64,000 nucleotides of DNA, taken from contig NZ_JAQNCY010000001.1 of NCBI RefSeq assembly GCF_028368855.1, forward strand, positions 248,001-312,000, written 5' to 3'. Origin of the DNA: Leisingera sp. SS27. Lineage in GTDB: Bacteria > Pseudomonadota > Alphaproteobacteria > Rhodobacterales > Rhodobacteraceae. The translations under genes were made by a program, and so were the position numbers. The stretch's first letter is position 1, and each line of letters opens with the position of its first letter. A model generated the notes under the pieces. That model was not told the origin of the DNA. It made no database searches and saw only the letters and a list, made by a program, of their open reading frames with translations. Positions 37,005-45,904 of the stretch are shown here, piece by piece.

Positions 37005-38036
37005 ATGCCCGGGTTCTTGAAAACTGCCCTAAGCGGCCGGGGGGTCCGCGTGATGCTGATGATCCTGACGGTCATCAGCATCACTGCCGCTTTGCAATTG
37101 GCACAGCAGATCCTCGCACCGATGAGCTTCGCGCTTGTGCTGGGTGTGGTGGTGTCGCCGCTGGCCGACAAGCTGGCGCGCGCCGGCGTGCCGCGGCTGG
37201 CCATTGCTTTGACGCTGCTTCTGCTGTGCACGCTGTTTGTGGCGGTCATCCTGCTCTTGATCGAACCACTGATCAACGTCCTGATAGACGAACTGCCCCG
37301 CATCAAATCTGTTATGGTCGGCTTGATCGACCGCGCCTCTTCTCTGCTGCGGGGCATCGAAACAATCAGCCAGGAAATCGAAGAAAGCGTCGGCGCCGAA
37401 GCGGTTGAACCACAAACTGCGATCCCCTCGGTCGGCGATGCCCTTTGGCTGGCACCAAGCTTTGTTTCCCAGGTTTTCATCTTCGTGGGCACATTGTTTT
37501 TCTTTACGCTGACCCGCAACGATCTCTACAACCTGACGGGATCGCTAAAGCCCCGGCTGAAGCACGCAGATACCGTTGTTGCACGCTACTTTGCGGCGAT
37601 CACCCTGGTGAACACAGGCCTTGGAGCCGTCACCGCTGCCGCGATGATGGCGCTTGGTGTTGAATATGCCCTTCTGTGGGGCCTGGCGGCGGGACTGTTG
37701 AACTACGTGCTGTACCTGGGCCCGCTGCTGATAACTGTGAGCCTGGCAATTGCCGGAATGCTCCAGTTCCATGGCTTCTATGCAGTGCTCCCGCCGGCTG
37801 TCTTCCTGCTGATAAACGTGACAGAGGCCAATCTCGTAACGCCATTGGTCGTGGGTCAGCGCATGGCGATCAATCCCTTGCTGATCTTCGTGGCGATTGT
37901 CTTCGGCTTATGGCTGTGGGGGCCGGTTGGCGCCTTCGTGACACTGCCGCTGCTTCTTTGGCTTGGCGTTTTGCTGGAACCGCAGCCGGGACCAAAGGGG
38001 CTAACGGCAAAAGACCCGCTGAACAAAGTCATGTGA
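37005..38036 (+). CDS. AI-2E family transporter
   Basis: Membrane protein of 343 residues of the AI-2E transporter (TqsA/PerM) family, with about eight helices. Recognisable parts are LAPMSFALVLGVVVSPLADK, LPRIKSVMVGLIDRASSLL in the long loop, GLLNYVLYLGPLLITVSLAI and NLVTPLVVGQRMAINPLLIF. Members export AI-2 or act as Na+/H+ antiporters; the role here is not known. The ATG at 37005 has a weak Shine-Dalgarno and translation may be coupled to the upstream gene. It converges on the mscS-like gene. Confidence 0.88.
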   Translation: MPGFLKTALSGRGVRVMLMILTVISITAALQLAQQILAPMSFALVLGVVVSPLADKLARAGVPRLAIALTLLLLCTLFVAVILLLIEPLINVLIDELPRIKSVMVGLIDRASSLLRGIETISQEIEESVGAEAVEPQTAIPSVGDALWLAPSFVSQVFIFVGTLFFFTLTRNDLYNLTGSLKPRLKHADTVVARYFAAITLVNTGLGAVTAAAMMALGVEYALLWGLAAGLLNYVLYLGPLLITVSLAIAGMLQFHGFYAVLPPAVFLLINVTEANLVTPLVVGQRMAINPLLIFVAIVFGLWLWGPVGAFVTLPLLLWLGVLLEPQPGPKGLTAKDPLNKVM

Positions 38037-38075
38037 AACCGCAGGCGCCCCCCGTGCAGCTGGCGCTCTATTCTA

Positions 38076-39476
38076 TCACTCCACCTGTTGCTGAACGTCC
38101 AGCAGGTTCTCTCCGCCGTCCAGTCCCGTGCGTTCACGTTCCGCAGCCTCTGCCACAGCAGGTTCCGAGCGTGCGGGATCCGCAGCCTCTGGCAGGTCGG
38201 CAGGTTCAGTTGCGGGACGGCCAGCCACAACGGTTTCTTCAGAAGACGGCACTGCCGCCTGGGCGCCATCAAGACGCACGCGGTAGATCGGCTCAGGCAG
38301 ACCGAAGCCCGCAGCCTCCAGCGCCAGCTTGGCCGCCCGGATAGCCTCGCCGCGCGCCTTGGCAAAATCCACCTTGGTCTGATCCACCCAGCCGGTGAAG
38401 GTCAGGATCACGTTGGAATCCCCTACCTCGCTGATCCAGGCACCGACTTCGGGATCCTTCAGCACAAACGTCTGCGCCTCCAGCGCGGTGACCGCCGTGG
38501 CCAGCGCGGCCGCCAGATCCGCATCCGCATCGACCCCCAGGTTAAACCCGAAACGGCGCCGGGGATCACGGGTGAAATTCACGATACGGCCCTTGAACAC
38601 GGTGGCATTCGGAATTCGGATATGGTTGCCCTCGGGAGAAATCAGAATGGTCGCGCGCGAGGTCAGCCGGGCGACCGTCCCCTGGTCCCCCTGGATGTCC
38701 ACAAAGTCGTTGGGCCGGAACGGCTGACGCAGGCTGAGCAGAATGGAGGCAATGAAATTCTCCACCGTATCGCGCACCGCAAAGCCAAGAGCCAGACCAA
38801 CGACACCAGCGGCACCCAAGACCGCGCCGATCAGCGCGGTTGCATTCAGGATGTCCAGCGCCAGCACCAGCCCCGTCAGGATGAACAGGATGCGCGCAAC
38901 GGCGCGGTAGACATCAGCAATAAAAGCGTTGGGAGCCAGCCGGGTCCAAATACCGATCCGCGTGGTCAGCAGCCAGCCCCCCGCTGCGACCACAAGAAAT
39001 GCCGTCAGCGCCACAAGAAAAATCGGCCCGTTTGCCAGCAAGTTACGTGTCCTTGCTGCAATCCGCTCCATTGCCGGGGCCAACCGTTCCTCCAGGGTTC
39101 CGCTGATCTCGGTCTCGTTTTCGATCGCTACCACGCCCTCTACCCGGTTGATGATCTGGTTCACCCGGTCCTGCGCCGCATTGTCGATCACTTGCCCGGT
39201 GATCCTAACAACCCCTTCGGAAACCGACACGTCCACCGCGGCAAACCCATCAATCTGGGCCAGAAGCTTTTCGATCCGGTTGAGGATCTCACTATCGCGC
39301 ACAGCTTCGGCGCCCACTTCGATTTGACCATCTGTCTGAACCGGACCGTCTGCGGATTGCGCCAGACTGCCGGACGCAGTGAGAGAGAACATCGCAGCGG
39401 CCGTCACACCCAGAACCACACGCAATAGCGCGCGCTTTACATTCACGGACCCGTCAACTCCCCGTTCCAGCTTCAA
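38076..39476 (-). CDS. BON-domain MscS-type mechanosensitive channel
   Basis: Protein of 466 residues. Signal peptide (about 12-40, ending SGSLAQS), then a periplasmic BON domain (VDVSVSEGVVRITGQVIDNA, about 80-100, with VEGVVAIENETE), then membrane helices, the MscS pore helix ALIGAVLGAAGVVGLALGFA and the beta domain (FVDIQGDQGTVARLTSRATI). The C-terminal tail is acidic and Ala/Glu-rich. The TTG at 39476 has AGGAGG at 8 nt, while the GTG at 39446 would place the signal peptide nearer to the N-terminus; both are possible. It would open on osmotic downshock. Confidence 0.9.
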   Translation of the reverse strand: MKLERGVDGSVNVKRALLRVVLGVTAAAMFSLTASGSLAQSADGPVQTDGQIEVGAEAVRDSEILNRIEKLLAQIDGFAAVDVSVSEGVVRITGQVIDNAAQDRVNQIINRVEGVVAIENETEISGTLEERLAPAMERIAARTRNLLANGPIFLVALTAFLVVAAGGWLLTTRIGIWTRLAPNAFIADVYRAVARILFILTGLVLALDILNATALIGAVLGAAGVVGLALGFAVRDTVENFIASILLSLRQPFRPNDFVDIQGDQGTVARLTSRATILISPEGNHIRIPNATVFKGRIVNFTRDPRRRFGFNLGVDADADLAAALATAVTALEAQTFVLKDPEVGAWISEVGDSNVILTFTGWVDQTKVDFAKARGEAIRAAKLALEAAGFGLPEPIYRVRLDGAQAAVPSSEETVVAGRPATEPADLPEAADPARSEPAVAEAAERERTGLDGGENLLDVQQQVE

Positions 39477-39974
39477 GTCGACTTCCTCCTCAGAGCAATA
39501 GCGGCGTCAAAAATAACGGCCTGCGCTTCAACCAATACCCCGGTGGACCCGGTTGCGCATTACTTAGAGCAGAAAAGCGGGGTTGAACACGCAGGATAAT
39601 ACATCACTGCTCCACTGCGACGGGTTCCGGAGAGTTCAATGTGGTTGCCCGCCTCGGTTCTCTCATCTGTTTTGCTGAAGTATTGCGGAGCGCCTCGCCG
39701 GAGCCAGTTAATCTGCGACAACCTACCAGCCTAGGCGCAAGGCCAGAGAAAGAGCCCGGAAACGACAAATGCCCCTTCCTGCCCGCGGCCCAATTTTGCA
39801 ACTATATCATTGTAATTATTCACAAAACTAGAATGGAGAGACAAAATTTCTTTTTCCGCAAACCAGTTCTGACAGAGCTATAATTTTTTTGAGCAACTGC
39901 ACGCTGGTATGTCACAGTTTAATGCGGCTCCGCTGTCCAAGTGGCATGGCTCCTTGATCACTCAAGGAGACCTT
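39477..39974. promoter_or_regulatory. AT-rich divergent intergenic region
   Basis: About 500 bp between the divergent mscS-like and pseudo-receiver genes. The stretch near 39790-39900 is clearly AT-rich and contains a perfect TATAAT at 39879-39884, without an obvious TTGACA at the right distance. I see no supported gene in the rest. Confidence 0.35.
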
Positions 39975-40340
39975 ATGGGCACTGAATCTCGTAGTGCGGA
40001 CGCACCAGTTCTAATTCTGACCGAGAACACGTTCGAGAGCCTCGACATCAGCGACTACTTGATGCGCCGGGGACAAGGCAAAATTGTCAGCGAAACCAAG
40101 ATCGAGCATTGCGATACATTCCTGGAAGATGGCGCGCCGCCTCCACAGCTTGTGTTTTTCGCATTCTCCCTTGGCGTTCCTGCGGCCCGGAACTGGCTTC
40201 TTGCCGCACGTGACAGGGGGTGGCGTATCATACTGGTCAACGGGAAAACCACAGACCCGGATGTGAAGGGCCTGCCGATGCTGAACCGGCCATTCTCGAC
40301 CGCGCATCTGGACGCAGTGATGGACCAGATCGAAAAATAG
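39975..40340 (+). CDS. Degenerate receiver-like protein
   Basis: A 121-residue protein that looks like a response-regulator receiver fold: strand APVLILTEN, the helix with DISDYLMRRG, strand PQLVFFAFS, strand WRIILVNGK and the end LNRPFSTAHLDAVMDQI, which matches the usual K-P-F then helix 5. The phosphoacceptor Asp is absent at the end of strand 3 (FFAFS), and the invariant Lys is replaced by Arg. AAGGAG lies before the ATG at 39975. It probably acts without phosphorylation. No kinase is next to it. Confidence 0.65.
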   Translation: MGTESRSADAPVLILTENTFESLDISDYLMRRGQGKIVSETKIEHCDTFLEDGAPPPQLVFFAFSLGVPAARNWLLAARDRGWRIILVNGKTTDPDVKGLPMLNRPFSTAHLDAVMDQIEK

Positions 40341-40441
40341 CCACTTCTGAACCCGTCGCACATTGTGAAAACAACTGAAACAGCGCATGGCCTTATCAGG
40401 CCGTGCTCCTGGTGGAGACTGGGATTTCCTGGAAAGTTTTT

Positions 40442-40466
40442 CAAAAATAGGAGGCCCCTGCCTCCT
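40442..40466 (-). terminator. Terminator of the HNH gene
   Basis: Stem AGGAGGC / GCCTCCT with loop of 4, followed on the minus strand by ATTTTTG. It lies a few bases after the HNH stop codon. Confidence 0.75.
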
Positions 40467-40470
40467 CACT

Positions 40471-41055
40471 TCAGGCGTCCAGCTCGGTATCCCAGTACAG
40501 GAAATCCATCCAGCTTTCATGCAGGTGGTTCGGCGGGAACTTGCGCCCGGTATTGCGCAATTCCTCTGCTCCTGGCCGGCGCGGCGGCTTGCGCAGCGAC
40601 ATCCCTGCCCGGTGCAGCGACTTCGACCCTTTCTTGAGGTTGCAAGGGCTGCAAGCGGCAACGACATTTTCCCAGCTGGTCACCCCGCCAGCCGCCCGCG
40701 GCACCACGTGATCGAACGTCAGCTCGCCTTTGCTGCCGCAGTACTGGCAGCAGAATTCATCCCGCAAAAATAAATTAAAGCGCGTGAAGGCCACGCGCTT
40801 TTGAGGTTTTACATAATCTTTCAGAACCACCACAGACGGTATTCGGATCTCTGTGCTCGGACTGTGCACAACCTCGTCATATTCTGCCACGATCGCCACC
40901 CGGTCGAGCCAGGCAGCCTTGACCGCATCCTGCCAAGACCAAAGTGACAGCGGATAATATGAAAGCGGCCGGTAATCCGCATTCAAAACCAATGCCGGGT
41001 GCTGTTTCAGCGCCCCGGGAGATCTGACAAACTCTGCTCTGAAATCGCCATCCAT
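40471..41055 (-). CDS. HNH endonuclease family protein
   Basis: Protein of 194 residues with an HNH domain near residues 100-145: paired cysteines CQYCG, the catalytic segment LTFDHVVPRAAGGVTSWENV, and CSPCNLKKGSKS as second zinc pair. The N-terminus (HPALVLNADYRPLSYYPLS) is conserved in a stand-alone alphaproteobacterial family often near housekeeping genes. A defence or repair role is not established. No methylase or restriction partner is adjacent. Confidence 0.9.
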   Translation of the reverse strand: MDGDFRAEFVRSPGALKQHPALVLNADYRPLSYYPLSLWSWQDAVKAAWLDRVAIVAEYDEVVHSPSTEIRIPSVVVLKDYVKPQKRVAFTRFNLFLRDEFCCQYCGSKGELTFDHVVPRAAGGVTSWENVVAACSPCNLKKGSKSLHRAGMSLRKPPRRPGAEELRNTGRKFPPNHLHESWMDFLYWDTELDA

Positions 41056-41285
41056 TTTTGAACGTCTTCCTCGCCCTGACCTTCCGTTTCCCGGAACCAG
41101 AGCGGGGAACCCGCCCCAGCCTAAGTTTGACTATATATCGTGGTTGGCACCTGACAAGCCCCAATGATCCACAATATGTCGGGAGCAAGCTGCGCTGATT
41201 CCATGACAGGCCGATGACAGTTACCCACAGGCCGCAACAAGGGCTGCCTCTTGCCCTGCTGCCCCAGTCCGCCTATTGCGCAGCC

Positions 41286-41939
41286 ATGACCCGCCTGATC
41301 CGCTTCAACAAACCTTTTGACGTCCTGCCGCAGTTTACCGACCGCGGCAGCCAGGACAGCCCGCGAGCGACGCTCAGCCAGTATATTGACTGCCCCGGTG
41401 TCTATGCGGCAGGCCGCCTTGACCGCGACAGCGAAGGACTGATGCTGCTGACGGACAACGGCCGCCTGCAATCCTGGATCACCGACCCCAAGCACAAGAT
41501 GGATAAGACCTATTGGGTGCAGGTGGAGGGCATACCCAGCGCAGAAGCGCTCAAGCTGCTGGCAGAAGGCGTTGAACTCAAAGACGGAGCAACCCGGCCA
41601 GCCAAGGTGCAGGTCATTCCGGAACCGCCCGGTCTCTGGGCGCGCACGCCGCCTGTCCGGGTGCGCAAAACCGTCCCGGACAGCTGGATCGCGCTCACCA
41701 TTCGTGAAGGGCGCAACCGCCAGGTACGGCGTATGACAGCGGCTGTCGGGCATCCGACCTTGCGGCTGATCCGCTACAGCATCGGCACCTGGACCCTGGA
41801 TGGGCTGGCCCAAGGCGATTGGGAGGATCTGGAACCGCCGCGCGTGCCCGGCCCGCCCAAACCCTCTCTGAAACCGCCGCGCAGGCCCAAGGCTGTATCA
41901 CCGCGCCCGGCAAAAGGTGACAGGCCCCGCCGCCGCTGA
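41286..41939 (+). CDS. 23S rRNA pseudouridine synthase (RluE/RsuA family)
   Basis: Pseudouridine synthase of 217 residues. It starts MTRLIRFNKPFDVLPQFTD, as RluE does, and has the catalytic Asp in GRLDRDSEGLML, then KTYWVQVEG and EGRNRQVRRMTAAVGHPTLRL. There is no S4 domain, in agreement with RluE. The C-terminal 35 residues are basic and proline-rich. The start at 41286 is chosen by family alignment; the frame extends to 41214. The next gene starts 12 nt later. Confidence 0.92.
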   Translation: MTRLIRFNKPFDVLPQFTDRGSQDSPRATLSQYIDCPGVYAAGRLDRDSEGLMLLTDNGRLQSWITDPKHKMDKTYWVQVEGIPSAEALKLLAEGVELKDGATRPAKVQVIPEPPGLWARTPPVRVRKTVPDSWIALTIREGRNRQVRRMTAAVGHPTLRLIRYSIGTWTLDGLAQGDWEDLEPPRVPGPPKPSLKPPRRPKAVSPRPAKGDRPRRR

Positions 41940-41951
41940 TAGCCTGCAGCC

Positions 41952-42374
41952 ATGCTGCCCAAAGCCCCTGCACCGAAAGCCATTCTCGAATCCGCGCTCT
42001 ATGTGGATGATCTGGATGCCGCCGAGGAGTTCTATGGCGGCCTGCTTGGGCTGGAACGGATTCAACGGGCTGACAACCGGCATGTGTTCTTCCGCTGCGG
42101 CAATTCCGTCCTTTTGCTTTTCAATGCATCAGAAACAGTAAAGGCGGCCGGCAACCCCCGCTTGCCGGTGCCTCCGCATGGTGCACACGGCCCGGGGCAC
42201 GTTTGCCTCGCCCAGCCCCGCGAAGACATGCTGGAAATGCGCGACAGGCTCCGCGCCGCCGGTGTTGACATAGAGGCGGAATTTGACTGGCCTCATGGGC
42301 CCCGGTCTGTTTATTTCCGGGACCCGGCTGGAAATTCAGTTGAAATCGCCGAGCCGCATTTGTGGTCGTATTGA
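41952..42374 (+). CDS. VOC/glyoxalase superfamily protein
   Basis: A 140-residue protein with the paired beta-alpha-beta-beta-beta units of the vicinal oxygen chelate fold: ESALYVDDLDAAEEFYGGLLGL at the start (split as ESALYVDDLDAA and EEFYGGLLGL) and the second unit ending SVYFRDPAGNSVEIAEPHLW. A metal-binding His (GPGHVCL) and Glu (VEIAE) are plausible. The substrate is unknown; fosfomycin-type and dioxygenase-type relatives exist. It is co-directional with the pseudouridine synthase gene. Confidence 0.87.
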   Translation: MLPKAPAPKAILESALYVDDLDAAEEFYGGLLGLERIQRADNRHVFFRCGNSVLLLFNASETVKAAGNPRLPVPPHGAHGPGHVCLAQPREDMLEMRDRLRAAGVDIEAEFDWPHGPRSVYFRDPAGNSVEIAEPHLWSY

Positions 42375-42412
42375 ACCGCGGCAAGATCGGAAATTCTTTC
42401 AACTGCAAACCG

Positions 42413-43078
42413 TTACAGGCTCAACTTGTCCCGCATGAAGGCCAGCGCAACGCTCAACCCGTCGGGGGCGATGCCATGAGCCGTGCCCTTTTGGATATGG
42501 GCAAACACATCCTGAAAACCCGCCTCTTGCAGCGCTTCGGCAGCTTCCGGCAGCGACTGCACCGGCACCACGTCATCCTGATCGCCATGCACCAGCAGAA
42601 CCGGCATTTTGGAAACCGCTTCATCCTTCAGCAGTTCCGGCGCCAGCAGACGGCCAGAGAAAGCCACGATCCCGGCAACCGGATCTTCTCGCCGCGGAGC
42701 CACATGCAGGCTCATCATCGTCCCCTGGCTGAAGCCAAACAGAACCACCTGCTCTGGCAGTACGTCCTCGTCGACCATCAGCGCATCCAGGAAGGCGTTC
42801 AGATCTTCGACCGCGGCCTGCATGCCGCGCATGCTTTCTTCTTCGGACGAGCCGTCAATCCACGGGATCGGAAACCACTGGAATCCAAACGGCGCCCCGG
42901 CGCAGGACTCGGGGGCGTCGGGGGCGACAAAGAGCGTATCCGGCAGGTGTTCACCCAGTGGGTCGGCCAGCCCCAGCAGGTCCGCGCCATTGGCGCCATA
43001 GCCATGCAGAAACACCACAACAGAGCGGGTTTCGCCGGAGAACGGCTCCTTGCGGCCAGCATTCAGTACACGAGTCAT
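42413..43078 (-). CDS. Carboxylesterase/phospholipase (alpha/beta hydrolase)
   Basis: Serine hydrolase of 221 residues of the Abhydrolase_2 family. The oxyanion region is VVFLHGYGANGADLLGLAD, the nucleophile is in GFSQGTMMSLH, the Asp is in HGDQDDVVPV, and the catalytic His is in KGTAHGIAPDG. GGAAGG precedes the ATG at 43078, which overlaps the stop of the glycosylase gene (ATGA). The physiological ester is unknown. Confidence 0.92.
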   Translation of the reverse strand: MTRVLNAGRKEPFSGETRSVVVFLHGYGANGADLLGLADPLGEHLPDTLFVAPDAPESCAGAPFGFQWFPIPWIDGSSEEESMRGMQAAVEDLNAFLDALMVDEDVLPEQVVLFGFSQGTMMSLHVAPRREDPVAGIVAFSGRLLAPELLKDEAVSKMPVLLVHGDQDDVVPVQSLPEAAEALQEAGFQDVFAHIQKGTAHGIAPDGLSVALAFMRDKLSL

Positions 43079-43734
43079 CGGATTCCTTCCCTGTCCTTCG
43101 CCACCCGGTAATAGGCCCACAGAATGCGCGCCGCAACCGACCGCCATGGCGACCAGGCCTCCGCGATTTGCCGCATCTCCCGCTCCTTGGGGCGTGCCGG
43201 CAGATCGAACAAAACCCGCGCAGCCTCCTGCAGCGCCAGATCGCCATGAGCAAAGACATCCGCGCGGCCCAGCGAAAACATCGCGTAGATCTCCGCTGTC
43301 CAGACTCCGATCCCCGGGACCTGAACCAGCGTGGCAATCACCTCCGCATCAGGAACGTTTCGCAAAGCCTTGAAATCAATGCGTGCCTCAGCCAGCGCCC
43401 GGGCATAGCGGATTTTCTGGCGGCTGAGGCCAGCTGCGCGCAAGTCGTCGTCCGTTGCCCAAAGGATCTTGCGCGGCCCTGTCAGCTTGGCGTCCTTCAT
43501 CCGTTTCCAGATCGCGTTCGCAGAGGCCACGCTCACCTGCTGGCTGACAATAGCGCTCAGCAATTCGGCAAACCCTTCGGGCTTGCGCCGCAATGGCAGC
43601 GGACCAGTCAGCTCCAGCGCTTCGGCAAACCGGCGGTCCTTTATCGCCAGCCATTCCGCGCCCTCTATTACGCAGTCGCCGCATTGGATGATCCGGCCGG
43701 CACCGGGCAAAAACTTCGGCTGATCTGACGCCAC
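43075..43734 (-). CDS. DNA-3-methyladenine glycosylase II (AlkA-like)
   Basis: Base-excision repair glycosylase of 219 residues with the helix-hairpin-helix-GPD motif. It shows FAELLSAIVSQQVSVASA, then the hairpin LVQVPGIGVWTAEIYAMFSL and the catalytic Asp in DVFAHGDLALQ. The start is GTG at 43734, with AGGGGGT 3-4 nt upstream; the open frame extends to 43911 but lacks a signal and would overlap the divergent MFS gene. It is translationally coupled to the carboxylesterase gene. Confidence 0.92.
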   Translation of the reverse strand: MASDQPKFLPGAGRIIQCGDCVIEGAEWLAIKDRRFAEALELTGPLPLRRKPEGFAELLSAIVSQQVSVASANAIWKRMKDAKLTGPRKILWATDDDLRAAGLSRQKIRYARALAEARIDFKALRNVPDAEVIATLVQVPGIGVWTAEIYAMFSLGRADVFAHGDLALQEAARVLFDLPARPKEREMRQIAEAWSPWRSVAARILWAYYRVAKDREGIR

Positions 43735-43821
43735 GTCACCCCCTTTGACCGCGGCAAATGGGCGGCCTTCCAGCGCGGCAAGCGCCTTGCCCCGCATCCG
43801 GTTCACCGCTACGCATCCCAT

Positions 43822-45039
43822 ATGAGCATGACCATGACCACCCCCAGCGACGCGGTCGCCAAGAAAAACGTTGCCATCCTGGTTCTGGCCCAGGCGATCC
43901 TCGGCGCGCAAATGCCGATGATCTTTATCATTGGCGGCCTTGCCGGCCAGTCGCTGGCGTCCAACCCCTGCTTTGCAACTCTGCCCATCTCTCTGATCGT
44001 GGGCGGCTCAATGCTGGCAGCCACGCCGATCTCGGCCATCATGCAACGCTGGGGCCGCCGCGCCGGCTTCTTCACCGGCGCCGCATTCGGCGCGATGGGC
44101 GGCCTGGTCGGCGCCTACGGGCTGTACCTTGGTTCCTTCCCGGTCTTCCTGCTCGGCAGCCTGATGACCGGCGTCTACATGAGCGCACATGGCTTCTATC
44201 GTTTCGCGGCGGCGGACACCGCCTCAGAAGCGTTCCGCCCCAAGGCGATTTCCTATGTGATGGCAGGCGGTCTTGCAGCCGCTTTGATCGGCCCGCAGCT
44301 TGTGAAACTGACCAGCCAAGCCTTTGTTATTCCGTTTCTTGGCACTTATCTGGCAGTGATAGCCGTCAATGTGTTCGGGGCGGCGCTGTTCCTGTTTCTG
44401 GACATTCCCAAGCCGCCTGCCCCCAGCCAGGACAGCCCAATGGGCCGCAGCCGTCTCGAGCTGCTGAAGACCCCGGTCATTGCCGTTTCCGTAATCTGCG
44501 CAATGGTTTCCTACGCACTGATGAACCTTGTGATGACATCCACCCCGCTGGCGGTCGTGGGCTGCGGATTCTCCAAGGACAATGCGGCTGATGTGGTGAT
44601 GTTCCACGTTCTGGCAATGTATGTGCCATCCTTCTTTACCGGCCACCTGATTGCCCGTTTCGGCGTGGAAAAGATCGTTGCCGCAGGCCTGGTAATTCTT
44701 GCCGGCGCCGGGGCAGTTGCGCTCCAAGGCGTTGAACTGGAGAACTTCTTTATCGCGCTTGTGCTGCTCGGCCTTGGCTGGAACTTCGGTTTCATTGGCG
44801 CAACCACCATGCTGGCAGGCGCCCATGACAGCCACGAAAAGGGCAGGATGCAGGGATTGAATGACCTGCTGGTCTTTGGCGGCGTCACCATGGCGTCGCT
44901 GGCCTCGGGCGGCCTGATGAACTGCTCAGGCGGCAATCCGGTGGACGGCTGGAACGCGGTCAACATGGCCATGGCGCCCTTCCTGGTGCTGGCAGGCGGT
45001 GCGCTGATGTGGCTGGTGATGCGGCCCAAGGAGGCCTGA
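43822..45039 (+). CDS. Major facilitator superfamily transporter
   Basis: Transporter of 405 residues with about twelve helices. The loop 2-3 motif of MFS is present in weak form (MQRWGRRAGFFTGA), and the second half has GHLIARFGVEKIVAAGL at the corresponding place. It resembles a group of alphaproteobacterial permeases related to YfcJ/NarK-like MFS without known substrate. ATGs at 43822, 43828 and 43834 are all possible starts. Divergent from the glycosylase operon. Confidence 0.88.
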   Translation: MSMTMTTPSDAVAKKNVAILVLAQAILGAQMPMIFIIGGLAGQSLASNPCFATLPISLIVGGSMLAATPISAIMQRWGRRAGFFTGAAFGAMGGLVGAYGLYLGSFPVFLLGSLMTGVYMSAHGFYRFAAADTASEAFRPKAISYVMAGGLAAALIGPQLVKLTSQAFVIPFLGTYLAVIAVNVFGAALFLFLDIPKPPAPSQDSPMGRSRLELLKTPVIAVSVICAMVSYALMNLVMTSTPLAVVGCGFSKDNAADVVMFHVLAMYVPSFFTGHLIARFGVEKIVAAGLVILAGAGAVALQGVELENFFIALVLLGLGWNFGFIGATTMLAGAHDSHEKGRMQGLNDLLVFGGVTMASLASGGLMNCSGGNPVDGWNAVNMAMAPFLVLAGGALMWLVMRPKEA

Positions 45040-45068
45040 CCACATCCGGTTAAAAGTCAGGACAAAGG

Positions 45069-45096
45069 AAAAAGGCGCCCGAACGGGCGCCTTTTT
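45069..45096. terminator. Bidirectional terminator
   Basis: Perfect stem AAAAAGGCGCCC / GGGCGCCTTTTT with loop GAAC between the convergent MFS and squalene/phytoene synthase-like genes. Confidence 0.93.
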
Positions 45097-45112
45097 GAAT
45101 CACTCGAGCCCC

Positions 45113-45904
45113 TTACCAGCGCCCGGTGACCGCCCGGCGCATCAGCCCTGCCCGGCGCCGGAACTCGCTTTGGCCAAGGGCGCCCTGCGCAACCCGCCCA
45201 GGCTGCCTGATTGCCTGTTTCAGCACCGCTTCTGCTTGCCATCCCGCCAACAGCGCAACGGCGGAAGGCTTTGAAACAGAAGCTCTCTGACTACGCGCTT
45301 TTTGCAGTCTTTCCAGCCCCTTGCACGCCAAATTCTGCACACCTTCCAGCGTACCATCCAAGAGCGGAATCCGTTTCTGCGCTTCCAGTTCAGGGATTGC
45401 GCGCAGCCAGCTGGCAACACCCGCTCCATAACCGAAGTCCCTGACCACGTCCTCCTCTGCCGGCCCCAGGGACGCGGCCGCCATCCACATCAGAGAGCCA
45501 CTGGTGCGGTCAATGTAGCGGTCGAATTCCGCCTGATCCTCAAAAGGATCCTTGTAAATGTCCCAGCGGCGGGCCTCCGCCATGGTGTCAATACAGGCAG
45601 CCAGCTCCGGTTTCAGCAGCCGTGCCAAGGGGGTTGCCACATAGTGACGGCGCACCTGCTTGCCCTCGGCAATCTCCGCCCCCACGTCGCGCCACCATTG
45701 CACCCGCATCTCTGCAATCATGCCTTCCTTACTGGCCCAGGGCGCCCGCGCCAGCTCGATATTGAAGGCATAAAGCGCAAACAGCAGCGGGCGCGCCGGG
45801 ACCGGCGCTGCCATGGTGGCAAGAAACCGGTCCGGATCGCTTTTCTGCACCAGTTCCGCGCAGGCAGTCAGATCTGCGTCAAATTGCATCCGCCTGCCCG
45901 TCAT
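45113..45904 (-). CDS. Squalene/phytoene synthase-like protein (NDUFAF6-like)
   Basis: A 263-residue protein of the squalene/phytoene synthase fold. The catalytic aspartate-rich motif expected in the first conserved helix is not there; that place reads LFALYAFNIELARAPWAS. The next block EMRVQWWRD and DRTSGSLMWMAAASLG, and GVASWLRAIPEL follow. This pattern is close to what I recall of mitochondrial NDUFAF6, a complex I assembly factor that also lost the aspartates. Prenyl-synthase activity is therefore unlikely. GGAAG precedes the ATG at 45904, which overlaps cimA by 26 nt. Confidence 0.85.
   Translation of the reverse strand: MTGRRMQFDADLTACAELVQKSDPDRFLATMAAPVPARPLLFALYAFNIELARAPWASKEGMIAEMRVQWWRDVGAEIAEGKQVRRHYVATPLARLLKPELAACIDTMAEARRWDIYKDPFEDQAEFDRYIDRTSGSLMWMAAASLGPAEEDVVRDFGYGAGVASWLRAIPELEAQKRIPLLDGTLEGVQNLACKGLERLQKARSQRASVSKPSAVALLAGWQAEAVLKQAIRQPGRVAQGALGQSEFRRRAGLMRRAVTGRW

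Noticed and set aside
38088-39428. 446-residue open frame on the plus strand
   Set aside because: Antisense to the BON-MscS gene, with no recognisable domain.
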